Source of the DNA: Nymphaea colorata
Taxonomy: Eukaryota; Streptophyta; Magnoliopsida; Nymphaeales; Nymphaeaceae
Assembly (NCBI RefSeq): GCF_008831285.2
Contig: NC_045139.1
Span: 29,181,206 to 29,245,205, forward strand
DNA length: 64,000 bases
Reading direction: 5' to 3'
This document shows positions 32,100 through 46,700 of the stretch, one piece after another. Every line of letters starts with the position of its first letter. Positions within the stretch are counted from its first letter, which is position 1. The notes beneath the pieces were generated by a model. It saw nothing but the letters and a program-made list of their open reading frames with translations. It was not told the origin of the DNA and searched no databases. The position numbers and the translations under genes are program-made.

Positions 32100-34998
32100 A
32101 TGGCTAGGGGTCCTTCTATTTTACTCTCTAAGATTCCTTTCTGGAGCCGACGGTTCCTAGCTAGGGTGTTTCCTCCTCCTTCCTCAAATGGTGTCCCTGC
32201 TGGAACTTCCGGAAAGCAGCAAATTTTCACCAATTCTTTATCTAATCGTGGATGCCCTTGTTTAAATCTTGCAGATGCTTCGTGTGCATTGTTTAGTCGA
32301 GTTTCTTACAGGTTGCTGGCTCTTGATTTCAACTACCATCTTCGGGATTTGGATTCTACGGTTTTGAGGAGGCATTTCTCGTCGACTCCGGAGGCGGCGG
32401 ATTCGAGCTTCAAAGACGTCAGCTCGATCGATCCCTCAGAGCTATATCGTGACCTCCGCGATTTGGAGAAGGGCGATAAGCAGACGAAGTCGGATTGGCA
32501 AGCATTGGTTGAGATCTTCCGCTCGTTCGCGAAGTCCCCTTGGACGTGCGACCAGGCCCTTGCCCTCTACATCAGCAGGTCCTTCTTTCCGACTGCTGCT
32601 AAAAAGTTTAGGGCCTTCTTCTTGAGCAGATGCCCGGACGACATCGCGAAGCACCTCATTTCTCTCGGCCCTTCCGATGAATCCCATCGATTCCTCTTCC
32701 CCATCTTTGTTGACTTCTGCATCGATCAGTTCTCTGATGAGATTAAGCGCTTCCGGACCCTGGTTCAATCCGCAGACCTCACGAAGCCGCACACATGGTT
32801 CCCCTTTGCGCGGGCAATGCGGAGGAAGATAATCTACCATTGCGGACCGACCAACAGCGGCAAGACGTACAATGCGTTGCAGAGATTCATGGAGGCGAAC
32901 AAGGGAGTATACTGCAGTCCTCTGCGTCTCCTTGCCATGGAGGTCTTCGACAAGGTAAACACTTTAGGCGTGTATTGTAGTCTTCATACTGGTCAGGAGA
33001 AGAAAAACGTCCCGTTCTCGAACCATGTAGCATGTACAGTAGAAATGGTGTCCACTGATGAGCTCTATGACGTCGCTGTAATTGATGAAATTCAGATGAT
33101 GTCCGACCCTTATAGAGGGTATGCTTGGACGAGAGCGTTGTTGGGATTGAAAGCAGATGAGATTCACTTATGTGGGGATCCTAGCGTTCTTGGCATAGTT
33201 AGGAATATTTGTTCAGAGACAGGAGATGAACTAATTGAGAACCATTACGCGCGGTTTAAGCCTTTGGTGGTGGAGGCAAGGACCCTTCAAGGAGACCTTC
33301 GAAACGTGCGGTCCGGAGATTGTGTAGTTGCATTCTCCCGGAGAGAGATATTTGAGGTTAAATTGGCTATTGAGAAGTTTACGAATCATAGGTGCTGTGT
33401 CATCTATGGAGCTCTGCCTCCGGAGACGAGGCGTCTTCAGGCCAGTCTGTTCAATGATCAGGATAATGAATATGATGTGCTTGTGGCCAGTGATGCCGTG
33501 GGAATGGGGTTAAATCTTAATATTAGGAGGGTGGTCTTCTATGGTTTGTCAAAATATAACGGAGACAAGATAGTTCCTGTTGCTGCTTCACAAGTGAAGC
33601 AGATAGCAGGGAGAGCAGGAAGGAGAGGGAGTATATATCCGGATGGGTTAACGACAACTCTTCACTTGGACGACCTTAGATATTTGATCGAATGCCTGCA
33701 GCAGCCATTTGATGAAGTAAAACAGATTGGGCTCTTTCCGTTCTACGAGCAGCTGGAGCTGTTTGCTGGGCAGGCACCCAACTTAACCTTTTGTGAACTT
33801 CTTGAGAAGTTTGGCGAGAACTGCCGGTTGGATGGTTCTTACTTTCTCTGTAAGCATGACCACGTCAAGAAGGTGGCTCAGATGTTGGAGAAGGTCGAGG
33901 GGCTGTCGTTGGAAGATCGGTTCAATTTCTGCTTCGCACCGGTCAACGTTAGGGACCCTAAGGCCATGTTTCATCTCCTGAAATATGCGTCATCTTACAG
34001 CCAAAACCGTTTAGTTGGTCTATCTATGGGGATGCCCAAGGGCTCTGCTACAAATGATTCTGAACTCTTGGACCTCGAGACCAGACATCAAGTTTTGTCC
34101 ATGTACCTTTGGCTGTCGTATCATTTCAAGCAAGAGACTTTTCCGTTTGCCAAGAAAGCTGAAACAATGGCAACCGACATAGCGGAGCTGCTTGCTAGAT
34201 CTCTTGCTAATGCTCGTTGGAAGCCTCAGGCTAGACATGTTGCTCAGAGGAAAACTAACACCGGAGAAGAAGGACATGAAAGACCAAGATCACTTGTCAA
34301 GGAGTACATCAAGTAAGTTTACATGTTTATGTTTTCTTGCTAAAGTTTGTCGCCAGCTTCACCCATTTCTCAATGACATTTTTTGCAAATTTGGTTGAAG
34401 CACTTTTGCAGTTAAAAAGTTCCTTTAATACGCCTTGTTATTCAGATACATGATTTTGCTTGGTCCTTGAAATGGTTGGTGGAAGAACTTTTGGGATGTA
34501 CTCCTACCATTTTCCGACAAACTATTTTTATGTACTAATCCATCTTGGAGTTTCTTATCTACCTAGTCTGACAAACACATTGCTATCTTGATTAGTTTCT
34601 ATCTTACATGTAGCTTCTGGATTTTCACCACCTTCACCTTGTATCCTCACAAGCGACTGGGGCACAGCAAATAAATAAATATAAATATCGATATAAAGCA
34701 TGTTAATTTGACTCATATGTTCAACTTTAAAAAGCAACCATTGAATTGGCGTCCATGATATTGCCTTACTTTGTGTATCATATGTACGTCCCACTGCCTT
34801 TATATAAGGTACTTGTCCGGATATGCTTGCATTTTCATGGCCGAGTTCTTTAGGCTTATAATGCAGATCGCTGCCAGTGTATAAAATGTTCATGTGTGCT
34901 TGAAATTTTTGCTGACCCTGCTTTTTGTTACTTCGAATGACAGGAAAAGAGAGGAGAAATCCTCCGACAGTTTCTCTGCTGAAAAGGTTGCTGCATAA
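32100..34998 (+). CDS. SUV3L: ATP-dependent RNA helicase SUV3-like, organellar
   Basis: Two exons: 32100-34312 and 34944-34998, joined by a GTAAGT...ACAG intron, give about 755 residues. The N-terminus is Arg/Ser-rich and lacks acidic residues for its first ~50 residues, suiting a mitochondrial or dual presequence. Helicase motifs: G-P-T-N-S-G-K-T at 249-256 (ATP binding), D-E-I-Q at 329-332, and [10 protein letters not shown] at 501-510 (motif VI). The SUV3 C-terminal domain follows at about 640-690 ([16 protein letters not shown]). SUV3 unwinds RNA for mitochondrial RNA decay. The length matches the longer plant paralogue (SUV3-like) more than the short SUV3. Unspliced message would stop at once inside the donor (AAG-TAA), losing only the last 17 residues. 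Confidence 0.93.
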
Positions 34999-36629
34999 TA
35001 TACAGGATTGCCATTCTAACTTCTTTGATGAAGCCGCTGTTTATTTTGTCGTTCTCTCAAGCTTTAGTCCCAGTGCTAAAACCTAAAGTTTCAGCAGTTG
35101 GTGGTGCATCCGCTGCCTTCTCATGTGCAATTACTGCCTGGGCCAATAGCAGTTTCTGATAGATACAACTTTACCTGTTCTCATCTGGTTTCTGGAGTTT
35201 GTATTGCTCTTCCGCATTAGGCAGACATTGGGAATCCACAGGCAGAGAATATTGGCATGGGGAACTTTGATTGTTTCCATATTATATGCTTGTGTAATTG
35301 TATCTTAGTTATTTGGTTAGAGGCTTAGAGCTAATGAAAAATGAAGCTTTTACCATCCATATGGAGACAGAGAGGAGGCAGGATGCCCTTTAGTTGATAT
35401 CTTGCAGCAACCACTGACAATCGCCTTCTCTTGTTTCAGTTGGATATTCTTTTTAACCATCCAATAAAGTGTCATAAAATGTATTGCACTGAGGTGTTGG
35501 AATGATGGTGCGGAACTTTAAACAACTCTTTTCCACCTGCTCCATCAGATGCTCCCTGCTAGCAATTTATGTTTTCCTAAGAAGTGCAAAATGCTAATGT
35601 TGCCTGTGTGTGCGCTTTTGCACGTATGTGTGCGCGTGTACTTGTGGCTTGACTGTATTAGGTTGCATTGGGTGCAATACATGATATGTTTTATCTGACA
35701 ATATGCACATGGCCTGTCTTCATGGGGATTTTTCAGTTAATGCCATCATGCATGTCAAAGGGAATGGACATGGATGGAGTTAAACCTTCATTTTCATAAG
35801 GAAAAGATAAAATACGGTCCGCAGGAAGTTAAAAATTGCTATCGTCAATGTGAAACAAAAGAAAAATCTTTCCAAGATTTATCTCTCTGTGAATAATCTG
35901 AAACTAAGATTGGAACTTCGCCACCTAGAGTTAAGGATTGCATCTCAGCTCCCAGTGTTTCTTTGCGAACTAGACTATGAGCAGTATCGGGAGCAGCGTT
36001 GCTTCCTCATCAACAGCATGTTGCACTTTTGGAGGTGCAGACTTGGTGGTTGATTGTTGATCTAGAAATCCTCTAAGCACACAAACCAGAGGGCCAACCA
36101 TCTCAATTAAATTTGCATACTTATCCACCAAGGCAGTTAAATTTGTCACAGCTGTGAGCTGCTAGGAACACCAAGAATGGTTACTCCATTTGCAGAAATG
36201 GATCTTCCGCGTAGGAACTCAAAAAGGGTTACGGAACACCCAGACATATGATGAAGTCCCTTCGTGAAATTATACCAACTTGATTCTCTGGCAATATCTG
36301 CGTCTACTCTTCCATGATAAGCAGTTCAAGCGGAAGCCAACCACAACTTCCAGGTTGATGATTTGCAACGCCAATTCCCAGTTGTTGAGTCCTATCGTAA
36401 TAGCCACATGCTTTACATAGAAAAAATATGTACTCATGCTCACAAGGTTAAGTCAAAGCCGTTGAACAAGCAATTATACATGGCGATCGAAGTGGTAATC
36501 TGTAATCAGACAAACCAAATTGCAACTCAAAATGGTAACAAGAGACAGCCAAGTCGAGCTGCATAAACCATGATTGCAGCAGGCAATATCCACATGGTAT
36601 GGGAAACCCATTGATCTTGTTCAACAATT
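34999..36629. other. Intergenic, with possible decayed coding stretch on the minus strand at 35950-36420
   Basis: 35000-35830 shows no genes; it probably includes the SUV3-like 3' UTR. At 36330-36170 and 36160-35990 the minus strand has two adjacent open stretches with ordinary amino-acid composition (one with W-Y-N-F-T-K-G-L-H-H-M-S, the other with D-K-Y-A-N-L-I-E-M-V-G), separated by a one-base frame change and ending in stops. I do not recognise the family. Confidence 0.35.
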
Positions 36630-36806
36630 TTAACCCAACTGCAGGTGAAAACTTTGAGTGCGCTTATGAAGTAATGGAGGGCAGTTGGGACAAAATTTAT
36701 AGGGCGCTAACACGCACAAACTCCCTCCAAAAGCATCATACTTTGAAAGCTCTTCAGTGATGCATTGGCATGCCTCGTCCTTGAAGTTACCTTTGTTATT
36801 AGACAT
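36630..36806 (-). pseudogene. Unidentified possible exon or gene relic
   Basis: Minus strand, ATG at 36806, 58 codons to TAA at 36630-36632. The product starts M-S-N-N-K-G-N-F-K-D-E-A-C and contains L-C-V-L-A-P-Y-K-F-C-P-N-C. It has a coding look and a C-X2-C. Together with the open stretches further along (36420-35990) it may be a decayed multi-exon gene on this strand. I cannot name it; it could also be chance. Confidence 0.25.
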
Positions 36807-36829
36807 CTGTCAATAACAAGAAAAGAACT

Positions 36830-37890
<1,061 letters not shown>

Positions 37891-37891
37891 C

Positions 37892-37899
37892 TATATAAG
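37892..37899 (+). promoter_or_regulatory. TATA box of the SF3B1 gene (putative)
   Basis: TATATAAG in a GC-richer context, followed about 55 bp later by AACCCTA (37949-37955), a telo-box often found just downstream of the start site in plant housekeeping genes. Transcription would start near 37925. Confidence 0.55.
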
Positions 37900-38016
37900 A
37901 AGCCCAGCGCTTTCCTTTCGTTGGGTTTTTTGTCGAGTCGGCAGTGTTAACCCTAGCCATTTGCCTGCTCCATCCTCGTCGGAAGGCGATCTGTCGGGCG
38001 ACCTTGGCGGCCTCCG

Positions 38017-38874
38017 GTGGGTCTTTCTTTCGACTATGCCCCTTTTTTTTTGGTTCGATTTCTTCCTGATCGTGCCGCTGTGATCGTGGTTAGGGTTCTT
38101 GGAGAATTCTCTGCAAGGAATTAGGCCTTTGGGTCTGGGCGGTCTGATCGTTTTCCTTTTGTAACTTTGTTGATGATGTTTTTAGGCATTTATTGATTAA
38201 CAGACTCGTTTTCGCCTTTCGGCCCCCCCTTTTTTTGAGGAACTGTGTCGATCATATCGTAGCGTTTAGGTAGTAACATCCTTTTTTCTCTCGATTGGAG
38301 CTTTTTGTCCCCTTGTGTTTTTCAAGCTTTGCTTGGCGATTTCGATTACTACGTTATGCCTTAGCTTCAGTGCCGTCTTTGATTGCCGTGCTTGAGGCTG
38401 TGAATTTTTAATCGTGTGGTTGAACGACGACTAGGGTTCATGATGCATGGTTTCACGATTCTAAAATCTGGGATGTTTGTAGACCATTGTGTCCTTCAAA
38501 CCTTCATTGTTTTTGTTGCTATTTTTTTTGTTTCTTCCTGCAAGTTAGCTTCGCTATCTTGCAGTTCTCCATGGTTAGTTGTCGATCGATTGTGCATTAT
38601 TTCTTTTTCCGTCTTAAGACTTTTCTTGTCGTCCTTCCGTCCGTGTTTTCATTTTTTATATTTTTTCTGGGAGTGTTCCTGAAGTTCATATATATTTTGG
38701 AGAGGTAGGATACATGCGACTTGATAGGTTTACTGGCTCCGTCCGATTTAGTTTTCCTAATTCCAGTTTTGTAAAAGTCATGTTTTGCTTTCTATTCTTC
38801 TTTTATATTACGAAATTTTGTCTTGGTTACTGAATTTTACTGTTCCCATCATGTTTTCTTTGTTTCTCTTTCAG
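38017..38874 (+). other. Probable 5'-UTR intron of SF3B1
   Basis: Possible donor CCG|GTGGGT at 38017 and acceptor TTTCTCTTTCAG ending at 38874, 54 bp before the start codon. The interval is T-rich and has no supported coding sequence. It would leave a short leader exon after the TATA box. Confidence 0.55.
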
Positions 38875-38928
38875 ATTGAGTTTGGAAGTTCCTAGGAGGC
38901 GAGGTTTTTGGCCTTTCCTCAAGGCGAA

Positions 38929-41900
38929 ATGGAAACTCTAGATGCAGATGTGGCTAGGGTTCAGGAAGAGAGAAGGAAGAAAGAGCAGGAACTTGCCTCT
39001 CTGACTGAGGTCACGTTTGATGCTGATCTCTATGGCGGTGGAAATCGTTTTGAAGGTTATGTGCAGTCTATCCCTGTTAATGAAGAAGATGAAGATCAGG
39101 ATGTTATGGAGAGAGAAATTGCTAGGAAGTTGCCTTCTTACACTGCACCGAAGTCCATAATGAAAGAAATACCTCGAGGGACTGGAGAGGATGATGATGG
39201 CTTTGGTTTTAAAAAACCACAGAGAATTACTGATCGAGAAGACGAGTATAGACAGAGAAGGCTAAACAGGGTCATCTCACCTGACCGTAATGACCCTTTT
39301 GCTGATAGTACCCCGGATCCGAACAAGAGGAGTTACGCTGAGGTCATGAAAGAGGAGGTTCTCAAGAGAGAGAGGGAGGAAACTTTGCGGAGGATTGCAA
39401 AGAATAAGCAGGAGGAAGAGGAAAGGAGGAATTCAGAGAAGGAAAAAGAATCCACGGTGACTGCACCGGCCCAAAAAAGGAGGAACAGGTGGGATCAGTC
39501 GCAAGAATCAGAAAGCAACAAGAAAGCCAAAACTTCTGATTGGGACTTGCCCGACTCTACTCCTGGAATAAGTCGTTGGGATGCAACACCAACACCTGGG
39601 AGATTAGATGCAGCTACACCATCTGTTGCAAGGCGCAATCGCTGGGATGAGACTCCTACACCTGGTCGTCTGGCGGATTCAGATGCTACACCTTTAGGAG
39701 GTGTTACCCCTGGTGCTACTCCTGCTGGTATGACATGGGATGCCACCCCTAAGCTTGGTGGACTGGCCACTCCAACACCCAAGCGGCAAAGATCTCGTTG
39801 GGATGAGACACCGGCAACGATGGGAAGTGCAACACCAATGACTGGCGCGGCAACACCAGCTGCTGCATATACGCCAGGTGTGACACCTGTTGGTGGTGTG
39901 GATCTTGCAACTCCAACCCCTGGGGCTATCAATTTACGAGGTTCTCTTACGCCTGAGCAGTATAACCTGCTTAGATGGGAGAAGGACATTGAAGAACGGA
40001 ACCGTCCCTTAACAGATGAAGAACTGGATGCCATGTTTCCGCAGGAAGGTTACAAGATTTTGGAACCTCCTGCATCTTACGTACCTATCAGGACTCCTGC
40101 ACGGAAGCTTCTTGCAACCCCTACGCCTATCGGGACTCCTTTGTATGCTATTCCCGAGGAGAACCGTGGGCAGCAGTTTGATGTTCCTAAAGAAGCTCCT
40201 GGAGGGTTGCCTTTTATGAAGCCAGAGGACTATCAGCATTTTGGCGCACTTCTGAATGAGGAAGATGAAGAAGAGCTCTCACCTGAAGAGCAGAAAGAGC
40301 GGAAAATTATGAAGCTGCTGCTTAAGGTTAAGAACGGGACACCACCACAGCGGAAAACAGCTTTAAGGCAATTGACAGATAAAGCCCGTGAATTTGGTGC
40401 CGGCCCTCTCTTCAATCGGATACTTCCATTGCTCATGTCGCCTACTCTGGAAGATCAGGAGAGGCACCTTCTAGTCAAAGTCATTGATAGGGTTCTTTAC
40501 AAACTAGATGAGCTGGTTCGTCCTTTTGTTCACAAAATTTTGGTGGTGATCGAGCCATTGTTGATTGATGAAGACTACTATGCACGAGTAGAAGGGAGAG
40601 AAATTATATCAAACCTCAGCAAGGCTGCTGGTTTGGCCACCATGATTGCAGCAATGAGGCCTGATATTGATAACATCGATGAATATGTTAGGAATACAAC
40701 TGCAAGAGCATTTAGTGTTGTTGCATCAGCTCTGGGAATCCCAGCACTTCTTCCATTTCTGAAGGCCGTTTGTCAGAGTAAAAAGTCTTGGCAAGCCAGG
40801 CACACTGGCATTAAGATTGTGCAGCAAATTGCTATTCTCATGGGCTGTGCTGTGCTTCCACATCTAAGATCTTTGGTTGAAATCATAGAACATGGTCTGA
40901 ATGATGAAAACCAGAAGGTGAGAACCATTACTGCTCTTTCACTTGCTGCTCTTGCTGAAGCTGCTGCACCATATGGAATAGAGAGTTTTGACTCGGTACT
41001 CAAGCCTTTGTGGAAGGGTATTCGTTCACACAGGGGCAAGGTGTTGGCTGCGTTTCTGAAAGCCATTGGGTTCATCATTCCTCTCATGGATGCCATGTAT
41101 GCAAGCTATTACACAAAGGAAGTGATGGTGATACTGATTCGTGAGTTCCAATCGCCTGATGAAGAAATGAAGAAGATAGTATTGAAAGTTGTCAAACAAT
41201 GTGTTAGTACTGAGGGAGTAGAAGCAGACTATATTCGTACTGAGATCCTGCCTGAATTCTTCCGCAATTTCTGGGTTAGAAGAATGGCTCTTGACCGGAG
41301 GAACTATAGGCAACTAGTGGACACCACGGTGGAAATAGCAAATAAAGTTGGTGTCGCAGATATAGTGGGCAGGATCGTTGAGGATCTGAAAGATGAGAGT
41401 GAACCATACAGGCGTATGGTAATGGAGACCATAGAAAAAGTAGTTGCAAATCTTGGTGCTTCAGATATTGATGCGCGCTTGGAGGAGCTTCTTATAGACG
41501 GTATACTGTACGCTTTCCAAGAGCAAACGAGTGATGACGCCAATGTTATGCTGAATGGTTTTGGTGCTGTTGTCAATTCTCTTGGGCAGAGGGTGAAGCC
41601 TTATCTGCCCCAGATATGTGGTACCATCAAGTGGCGCTTGAATAACAAGAGTGCGAAGGTGAGGCAACAAGCTGCCGATCTCATTTCTCGAATTGCCGTT
41701 GTTATGAAGCAGTGTCACGAAGAACAGCTTATGGGTCACCTTGGCGTTGTGCTCTACGAGTACCTGGGAGAAGAATATCCCGAAGTCCTTGGGTCCATAT
41801 TGGGAGCGCTAAAGGCAATCGTCAACGTGATTGGTATGACAAAGATGACGCCTCCAATCAAGGATTTGCTGCCTCGGTTGACTCCTATTTTGAAGAACAG

Positions 41901-42735
41901 GCATGAGAAGGTGCAGGAGAATTGCATAGATCTTGTTGGTAGGATCGCTGATCGTGGAGCCGAGTTTGTGCCAGCAAGGGAATGGATGAGGATCTGTTTC
42001 GAGCTGCTGGAAATGTTGAAGGCCCACAAGAAAGGAATCAGGAGGGCAACCGTCAACACGTTTGGGTACATTGCAAAGGCAATCGGGCCACAGGATGTCT
42101 TGGCAACTCTCCTAAACAATCTGAAAGTTCAAGAGCGACAAAACCGGGTCTGTACAACAGTTGCCATTGCCATTGTTGCGGAAACGTGCTCGCCTTTTAC
42201 TGTTTTGCCTGCTCTGATGAACGAATACCGTGTCCCGGAGCTAAATGTGCAGAATGGTGTTCTTAAATCTCTTTCTTTCCTCTTCGAGTATATCGGGGAG
42301 ATGGGCAAGGACTACATCTATGCTGTGACCCCACTTCTGGAGGATGCACTCATGGACAGGGACCTGGTCCACAGGCAGACTGCCGCTTCAGCTGTTAAGC
42401 ACATGGCACTGGGCGTGGCTGGTTTAGGTTGTGAGGACGCGCTCGTGCATCTGATGAACTACGTGTGGCCGAACATCTTTGAGACTTCCCCTCACGTGAT
42501 AAACGCAGTGATGGAGGCCATAGAAGGCATGAGGGTGGCCCTGGGTCCAGCTGTTGTCCTGAACTACTGTCTTCAGGGTCTATTCCATCCGGCGAGGAAG
42601 GTGCGGGAGGTCTACTGGAAGATCTACAACTCCTTGTATATAGGTTCTCAAGATGGTCTTGTGGCTGCCTACCCGGTTCTGGAAGACGAAGGGACTAACG
42701 CTTTCTGCAGATCAGAGTTATCGATGTGGATTTAG
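38929..42735 (+). CDS. SF3B1: Splicing factor 3B subunit 1 (SF3B1/SF3b155)
   Basis: Uninterrupted frame of 1268 codons from ATG 38929, close to the usual length of plant SF3B1. SF3B1 is the HEAT-repeat scaffold of the U2 snRNP that clamps the branch-point helix and contacts U2AF-type proteins. The N-terminal ~430 residues are disordered and carry many T-P sites and R-W-D-E-T-P / R-W-D-A-T-P motifs, the tryptophan-containing ligand motifs for UHM domains and targets of phosphorylation. The remainder is the conserved HEAT superhelix, e.g. [12 protein letters not shown] and [12 protein letters not shown]. It ends near [13 protein letters not shown] codon 21 bases upstream is in frame but ATG 38929 fits the family. 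AATAAA at 43171-43176 is a candidate polyadenylation signal. Confidence 0.97.
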   Translation: METLDADVARVQEERRKKEQELASLTEVTFDADLYGGGNRFEGYVQSIPVNEEDEDQDVMEREIARKLPSYTAPKSIMKEIPRGTGEDDDGFGFKKPQRITDREDEYRQRRLNRVISPDRNDPFADSTPDPNKRSYAEVMKEEVLKREREETLRRIAKNKQEEEERRNSEKEKESTVTAPAQKRRNRWDQSQESESNKKAKTSDWDLPDSTPGISRWDATPTPGRLDAATPSVARRNRWDETPTPGRLADSDATPLGGVTPGATPAGMTWDATPKLGGLATPTPKRQRSRWDETPATMGSATPMTGAATPAAAYTPGVTPVGGVDLATPTPGAINLRGSLTPEQYNLLRWEKDIEERNRPLTDEELDAMFPQEGYKILEPPASYVPIRTPARKLLATPTPIGTPLYAIPEENRGQQFDVPKEAPGGLPFMKPEDYQHFGALLNEEDEEELSPEEQKERKIMKLLLKVKNGTPPQRKTALRQLTDKAREFGAGPLFNRILPLLMSPTLEDQERHLLVKVIDRVLYKLDELVRPFVHKILVVIEPLLIDEDYYARVEGREIISNLSKAAGLATMIAAMRPDIDNIDEYVRNTTARAFSVVASALGIPALLPFLKAVCQSKKSWQARHTGIKIVQQIAILMGCAVLPHLRSLVEIIEHGLNDENQKVRTITALSLAALAEAAAPYGIESFDSVLKPLWKGIRSHRGKVLAAFLKAIGFIIPLMDAMYASYYTKEVMVILIREFQSPDEEMKKIVLKVVKQCVSTEGVEADYIRTEILPEFFRNFWVRRMALDRRNYRQLVDTTVEIANKVGVADIVGRIVEDLKDESEPYRRMVMETIEKVVANLGASDIDARLEELLIDGILYAFQEQTSDDANVMLNGFGAVVNSLGQRVKPYLPQICGTIKWRLNNKSAKVRQQAADLISRIAVVMKQCHEEQLMGHLGVVLYEYLGEEYPEVLGSILGALKAIVNVIGMTKMTPPIKDLLPRLTPILKNRHEKVQENCIDLVGRIADRGAEFVPAREWMRICFELLEMLKAHKKGIRRATVNTFGYIAKAIGPQDVLATLLNNLKVQERQNRVCTTVAIAIVAETCSPFTVLPALMNEYRVPELNVQNGVLKSLSFLFEYIGEMGKDYIYAVTPLLEDALMDRDLVHRQTAASAVKHMALGVAGLGCEDALVHLMNYVWPNIFETSPHVINAVMEAIEGMRVALGPAVVLNYCLQGLFHPARKVREVYWKIYNSLYIGSQDGLVAAYPVLEDEGTNAFCRSELSMWI

Positions 42736-45700
42736 GTACATGATTTGTCTCGTTGTAGTAATTGTAATTTCTATCTGAGAAACTATAGGAACTGTTTGCC
42801 TTTCCTTCTGCAGCACAAGGCGCCAGTTCCACATTTTGTTGACATATTTTACGATGGAATCTCTGCCACCGTTAACCTTCTCATCTTTATTTATTGTGGG
42901 TGTTTGCTTCTATTATGTATGCAATTGTATGGTGACACAGGTAGAGTTTTGGATGTTAAGGTTCACACATAGCAAGTGCGACTAGTAAATGCCGAAAAGA
43001 TGAAAGGTCCAGGTCCTGGCGGAACATCAAGTGTTTGGCTTTCAGGGGCTGCATATAAGAATCTTTTATTTTCTTGTTTTAACACTGGTTCTGCAGTACC
43101 CTAACAAGGCGGAGCAAATGAAGAGATGTAGTTTCTCCTTATGCATGTTCAATAGTTTATCATCTGTGTTAATAAAGGCTCCATATCAAATGGTAGTATT
43201 TGTGATTTAGTGAGCCTCTGAACTTGATCTAAGAACTCATCTTTGAAGTCGATTGTGTTTGATCCAAAATTGTTTGAACGTCCTTGTTCGGCAACTTGAG
43301 ATAATAATAGGCTGCGACTTTTACAAACAAGCCAGCTTGACCCGGTTCATAAAAAGTTTTCAAGTCCTACTTTGAACCCACAGGGACAAATAAGCAAGCA
43401 GAAGCGCAATATGTTTATATCATTATATCATTACTTCGCATCGTACCCAGTATGTGCTTGATGCCATCTCTTTTGTCCTTTGTCAATCCAAAGGATAGGT
43501 AAGGGCTAATCTCTTTTCCTTTGCGAGGTGGTAAGAAATATTTAATCTTTCGATCCTCCAAATGTAATACTCGACTTCCAAGTTCATCGGATGTCTCCGA
43601 AGAGACAAAGGGGTAATAAAAACAAATCAGTGTCCCTTGTTCAAATCTGTTATTTCATATTTTCTTATTTTTTCTTATTTTTATTTGTTTACACATGCCC
43701 TAATGCCCTATTTTAGGGCATAAATATAGTAACTTTTTCTTTTTAAGATTCACCATTGATTAACTGTTTGGTAGAATTATCACATTCCACCGCTCTTAAG
43801 AGAGGCCATTAACCTCTTCATGTGCCCATCTTTCTGGGTTTTTAGAGAGCATGCTTCAGGCTCTTTTATGAGCTAGAGGCAAAGCGCATTGTAACGTGAC
43901 AGTAACCACTCTAAAACTCGTCCAGTGTCCCACCACCCTTTGAATTTGATTCCCATTCTTGTTTATAAAAGCATACATGGGCTTCTTTGTTGGAGTTCCA
44001 TCCTCTAGACTGATCGCACATGTGCTTCATCCCTCTTGATCTCTTCATTTTTGCCTCTCTATTAGTTTATTCACTCTCCACAGACGTTTCACCTGACCCT
44101 TAAACGTTTCACCTCACCCTTAAGTAGTAACAACCAACACACCTTTGGTTTGATACCCTCCATCTCTTTTCATCTTAAGAGGAAGGAAGGGCTAATCTCC
44201 ATTCTTTTGTGAATGCCAAGGGGAAGTGAGGAATGATCTTGTGAGGATTGATCTTTCTCTTGTTCGAATATACATTGGCGCAGTTTTCTCTTCTTGAATT
44301 AGTTAAAAGGGGATCGAAACGAAGAAAAAAAAAATTTCTTGTTCGATCTCATTCTTAAAATTTTTCTCTTAATTAAAGACGTTCTTATAAGCTATAATGC
44401 GTTAAGCATTGGCGTCACATCAAGTTAATATAAATGTACAAGGATGATCAGATTTTAAGTAAAGAAGAAAACAAGGAAGAAGGAGATAAAATCTCAAAAG
44501 AGCAGAAGTACTCGATGGTGAACTAATTTAAATGAAACAGCAATGTCCCTCATAAAAATTTCTTACTTTAAAACTAATAAGAAAATCTGAAACATTATGA
44601 ATGTAGAGCTCATGGTTGCATGCAACAAGATAACATCCTACAATTAGATCAGGACGTGATGGAGAGATAAACAGCACTAACTTGCACTGAAATATAATTT
44701 TACATTTTCATTAATCTGCATTACAATTTACATCCATGCCTCCGCTACGGAAATTATTTTGACAAAAATATAGTTTCTTAAAAACAGTAAATTTCACAAA
44801 CCAGTATTTTTAAGCTGATTTCTTTATAATTTGACACGCCTTTTTTTTTCTCTTCTTTCCTTGTTAACTATAGTTTTTAAAATTTTAACATAAACCAAAA
44901 TATGATTTTCAAAATTTTTATATAGATTAAATTAAAATTTTGAAAATTTATAAATAAAAACTTTATAGTTTTTAAAATCCAAGAGGGAGCCACAGGCCCA
45001 GATCTACGGCATGCGGTCCATGCCTGTTGAAGGAGCGTAACAAATGGTCTGCCTCAGTCCGTTATTCATTTGCAGTCTTTCAACCGCATCAAGAAAATGT
45101 AGATTACAAAAACTTTTTGGAACATTTATGAAAACCCTCTACTCAACCTTGAGGTGTATCCATAAAAAAAAAAACGTGGATTCACCATCAGATTCTGATC
45201 TAAATAAATAGGATATAGTTTTAAATAAATATCCTATATTCAATATCTATAATCTGGTTTGGACTCCGACGTTGAACCTGATCTGCCTAGTGTTAAGCTT
45301 TCAATGAAAAGTATAGTTTTAAGTGGAAGATTGTTGAAAATCTTCAAGAACTTATAAGGGAGGTAATTAATTGCTCAGTTATCTTAACCCTAACATTTTC
45401 TTTGTGCTACAGCCAAAGCTGCTAAATGTCATATTATTGGAAAATCTTCAAGAGCCCATCTAGAGAGATGGTTAAATGGTTAGTTGTTCTTTTTTCTAAT
45501 AGTTTGGCATTTAGATCGAATAGTTTGGTATTTAGATCGAAGCTGCTAGGAGATATGTTGGGATCCTTTAAGCTATGAACCCGAGGTTGGCGGGTTGTTG
45601 GAAAGTACTCATTTATAAAGCCGGGCCGGACAGGGTTTAGTGACATCAGTCGTTTATTATGATATGTCTCTCGTGATTTTTTATGGTTGTTCTTAAATAA

Positions 45701-46700
45701 TATTTTACATTTTTTTTTTTCGGTTCCATGATTACGTCTTATATGGATCGAACGTAGTCAGAAAATTTATGTTTAAGAAGATAAAAAAGATTAAGATAAC
45801 ATCGATTAGGAAGTAAATGCATGTCTGTGGCCGCTAATGTGGAGAAGGCACATGTTATTTAGACACCAAGTGAGATATCAACTTCTTGTTCCATCTCATT
45901 TTTAAAAATTTTCTCTTGGTTAAAGGTGAAACCCGTTTGAATATGGTGGAAAATGTCTTAGATGAAATGTCCTAAGACCTAATTTCTGTTATTTCTTTTT
46001 TTTTTTTAATTGCAGCTAATTTGGCGTTACACAAATTCTTTTGGGAGTTTTTAACAAGAGAAAAAAAAAACACCAAGGCTCGCCTTTTATATATAGCCTT
46101 ATTTTAAAAATTTTAGTTTAAAAATAATAGGAAAGTTGTAAGTTGATCTGAATGAAAAACAATTACAAATCAATCCCGAAGACATTGGTTCAATAGACGA
46201 GACAACCACCGGCAGGCGGTCAGTTTTCATTTTCGTACTAAAAAAATATATTGACACATCTATCCTCAGACACACAGAAAACAAGTTTGGTACCACATTA
46301 GTGAAAAAATTCAGATCTAAATATTCTAGATTTTGATGAAAACCTTTGAATCTCCAGTAAAACTTAAAAGTTTTGAAGATGTGGAGTGGCATGAGCATCA
46401 ACTTCCTTGTGATTCCTACACAAGCTTAAATGGGGAAGAAAGGAATTCGGCTGTCACTCGAAGAATAGTCCAGTTACTTTGGTTGACTTGGTCGTAGTCT
46501 TTGGTCAAGTTGGCAATTTGGATCTTGGGTCATCAATCATGGAGAAGACTAATGGTGACTTTGAATGATGGAAGGAAAAATGTTTTCTGTTATTAAAGTT
46601 ATTTATTTTTATCAAGAGTTAAATTATATATTTTTAACGTATTTCAGTTTTTTTTTCCACTGCACCAGTCCGTACTGGAAATTAGGGCGAAAGTCTGTAC
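42736..46700. other. SF3B1 3' flank and intergenic region
   Basis: Transcript end probably near 43190. The remainder is AT-rich with no supported gene. It includes a short tandem repeat at 44086-44125 (CGTTTCACCT...CCCTTAAA, two copies) and several A/T runs. Confidence 0.55.

Noticed and set aside
38416-38708. Hydrophobic open frames before SF3B1
   Set aside because: T-rich intron sequence translated as Phe/Leu/Ser; sits inside the predicted 5'-UTR intron.
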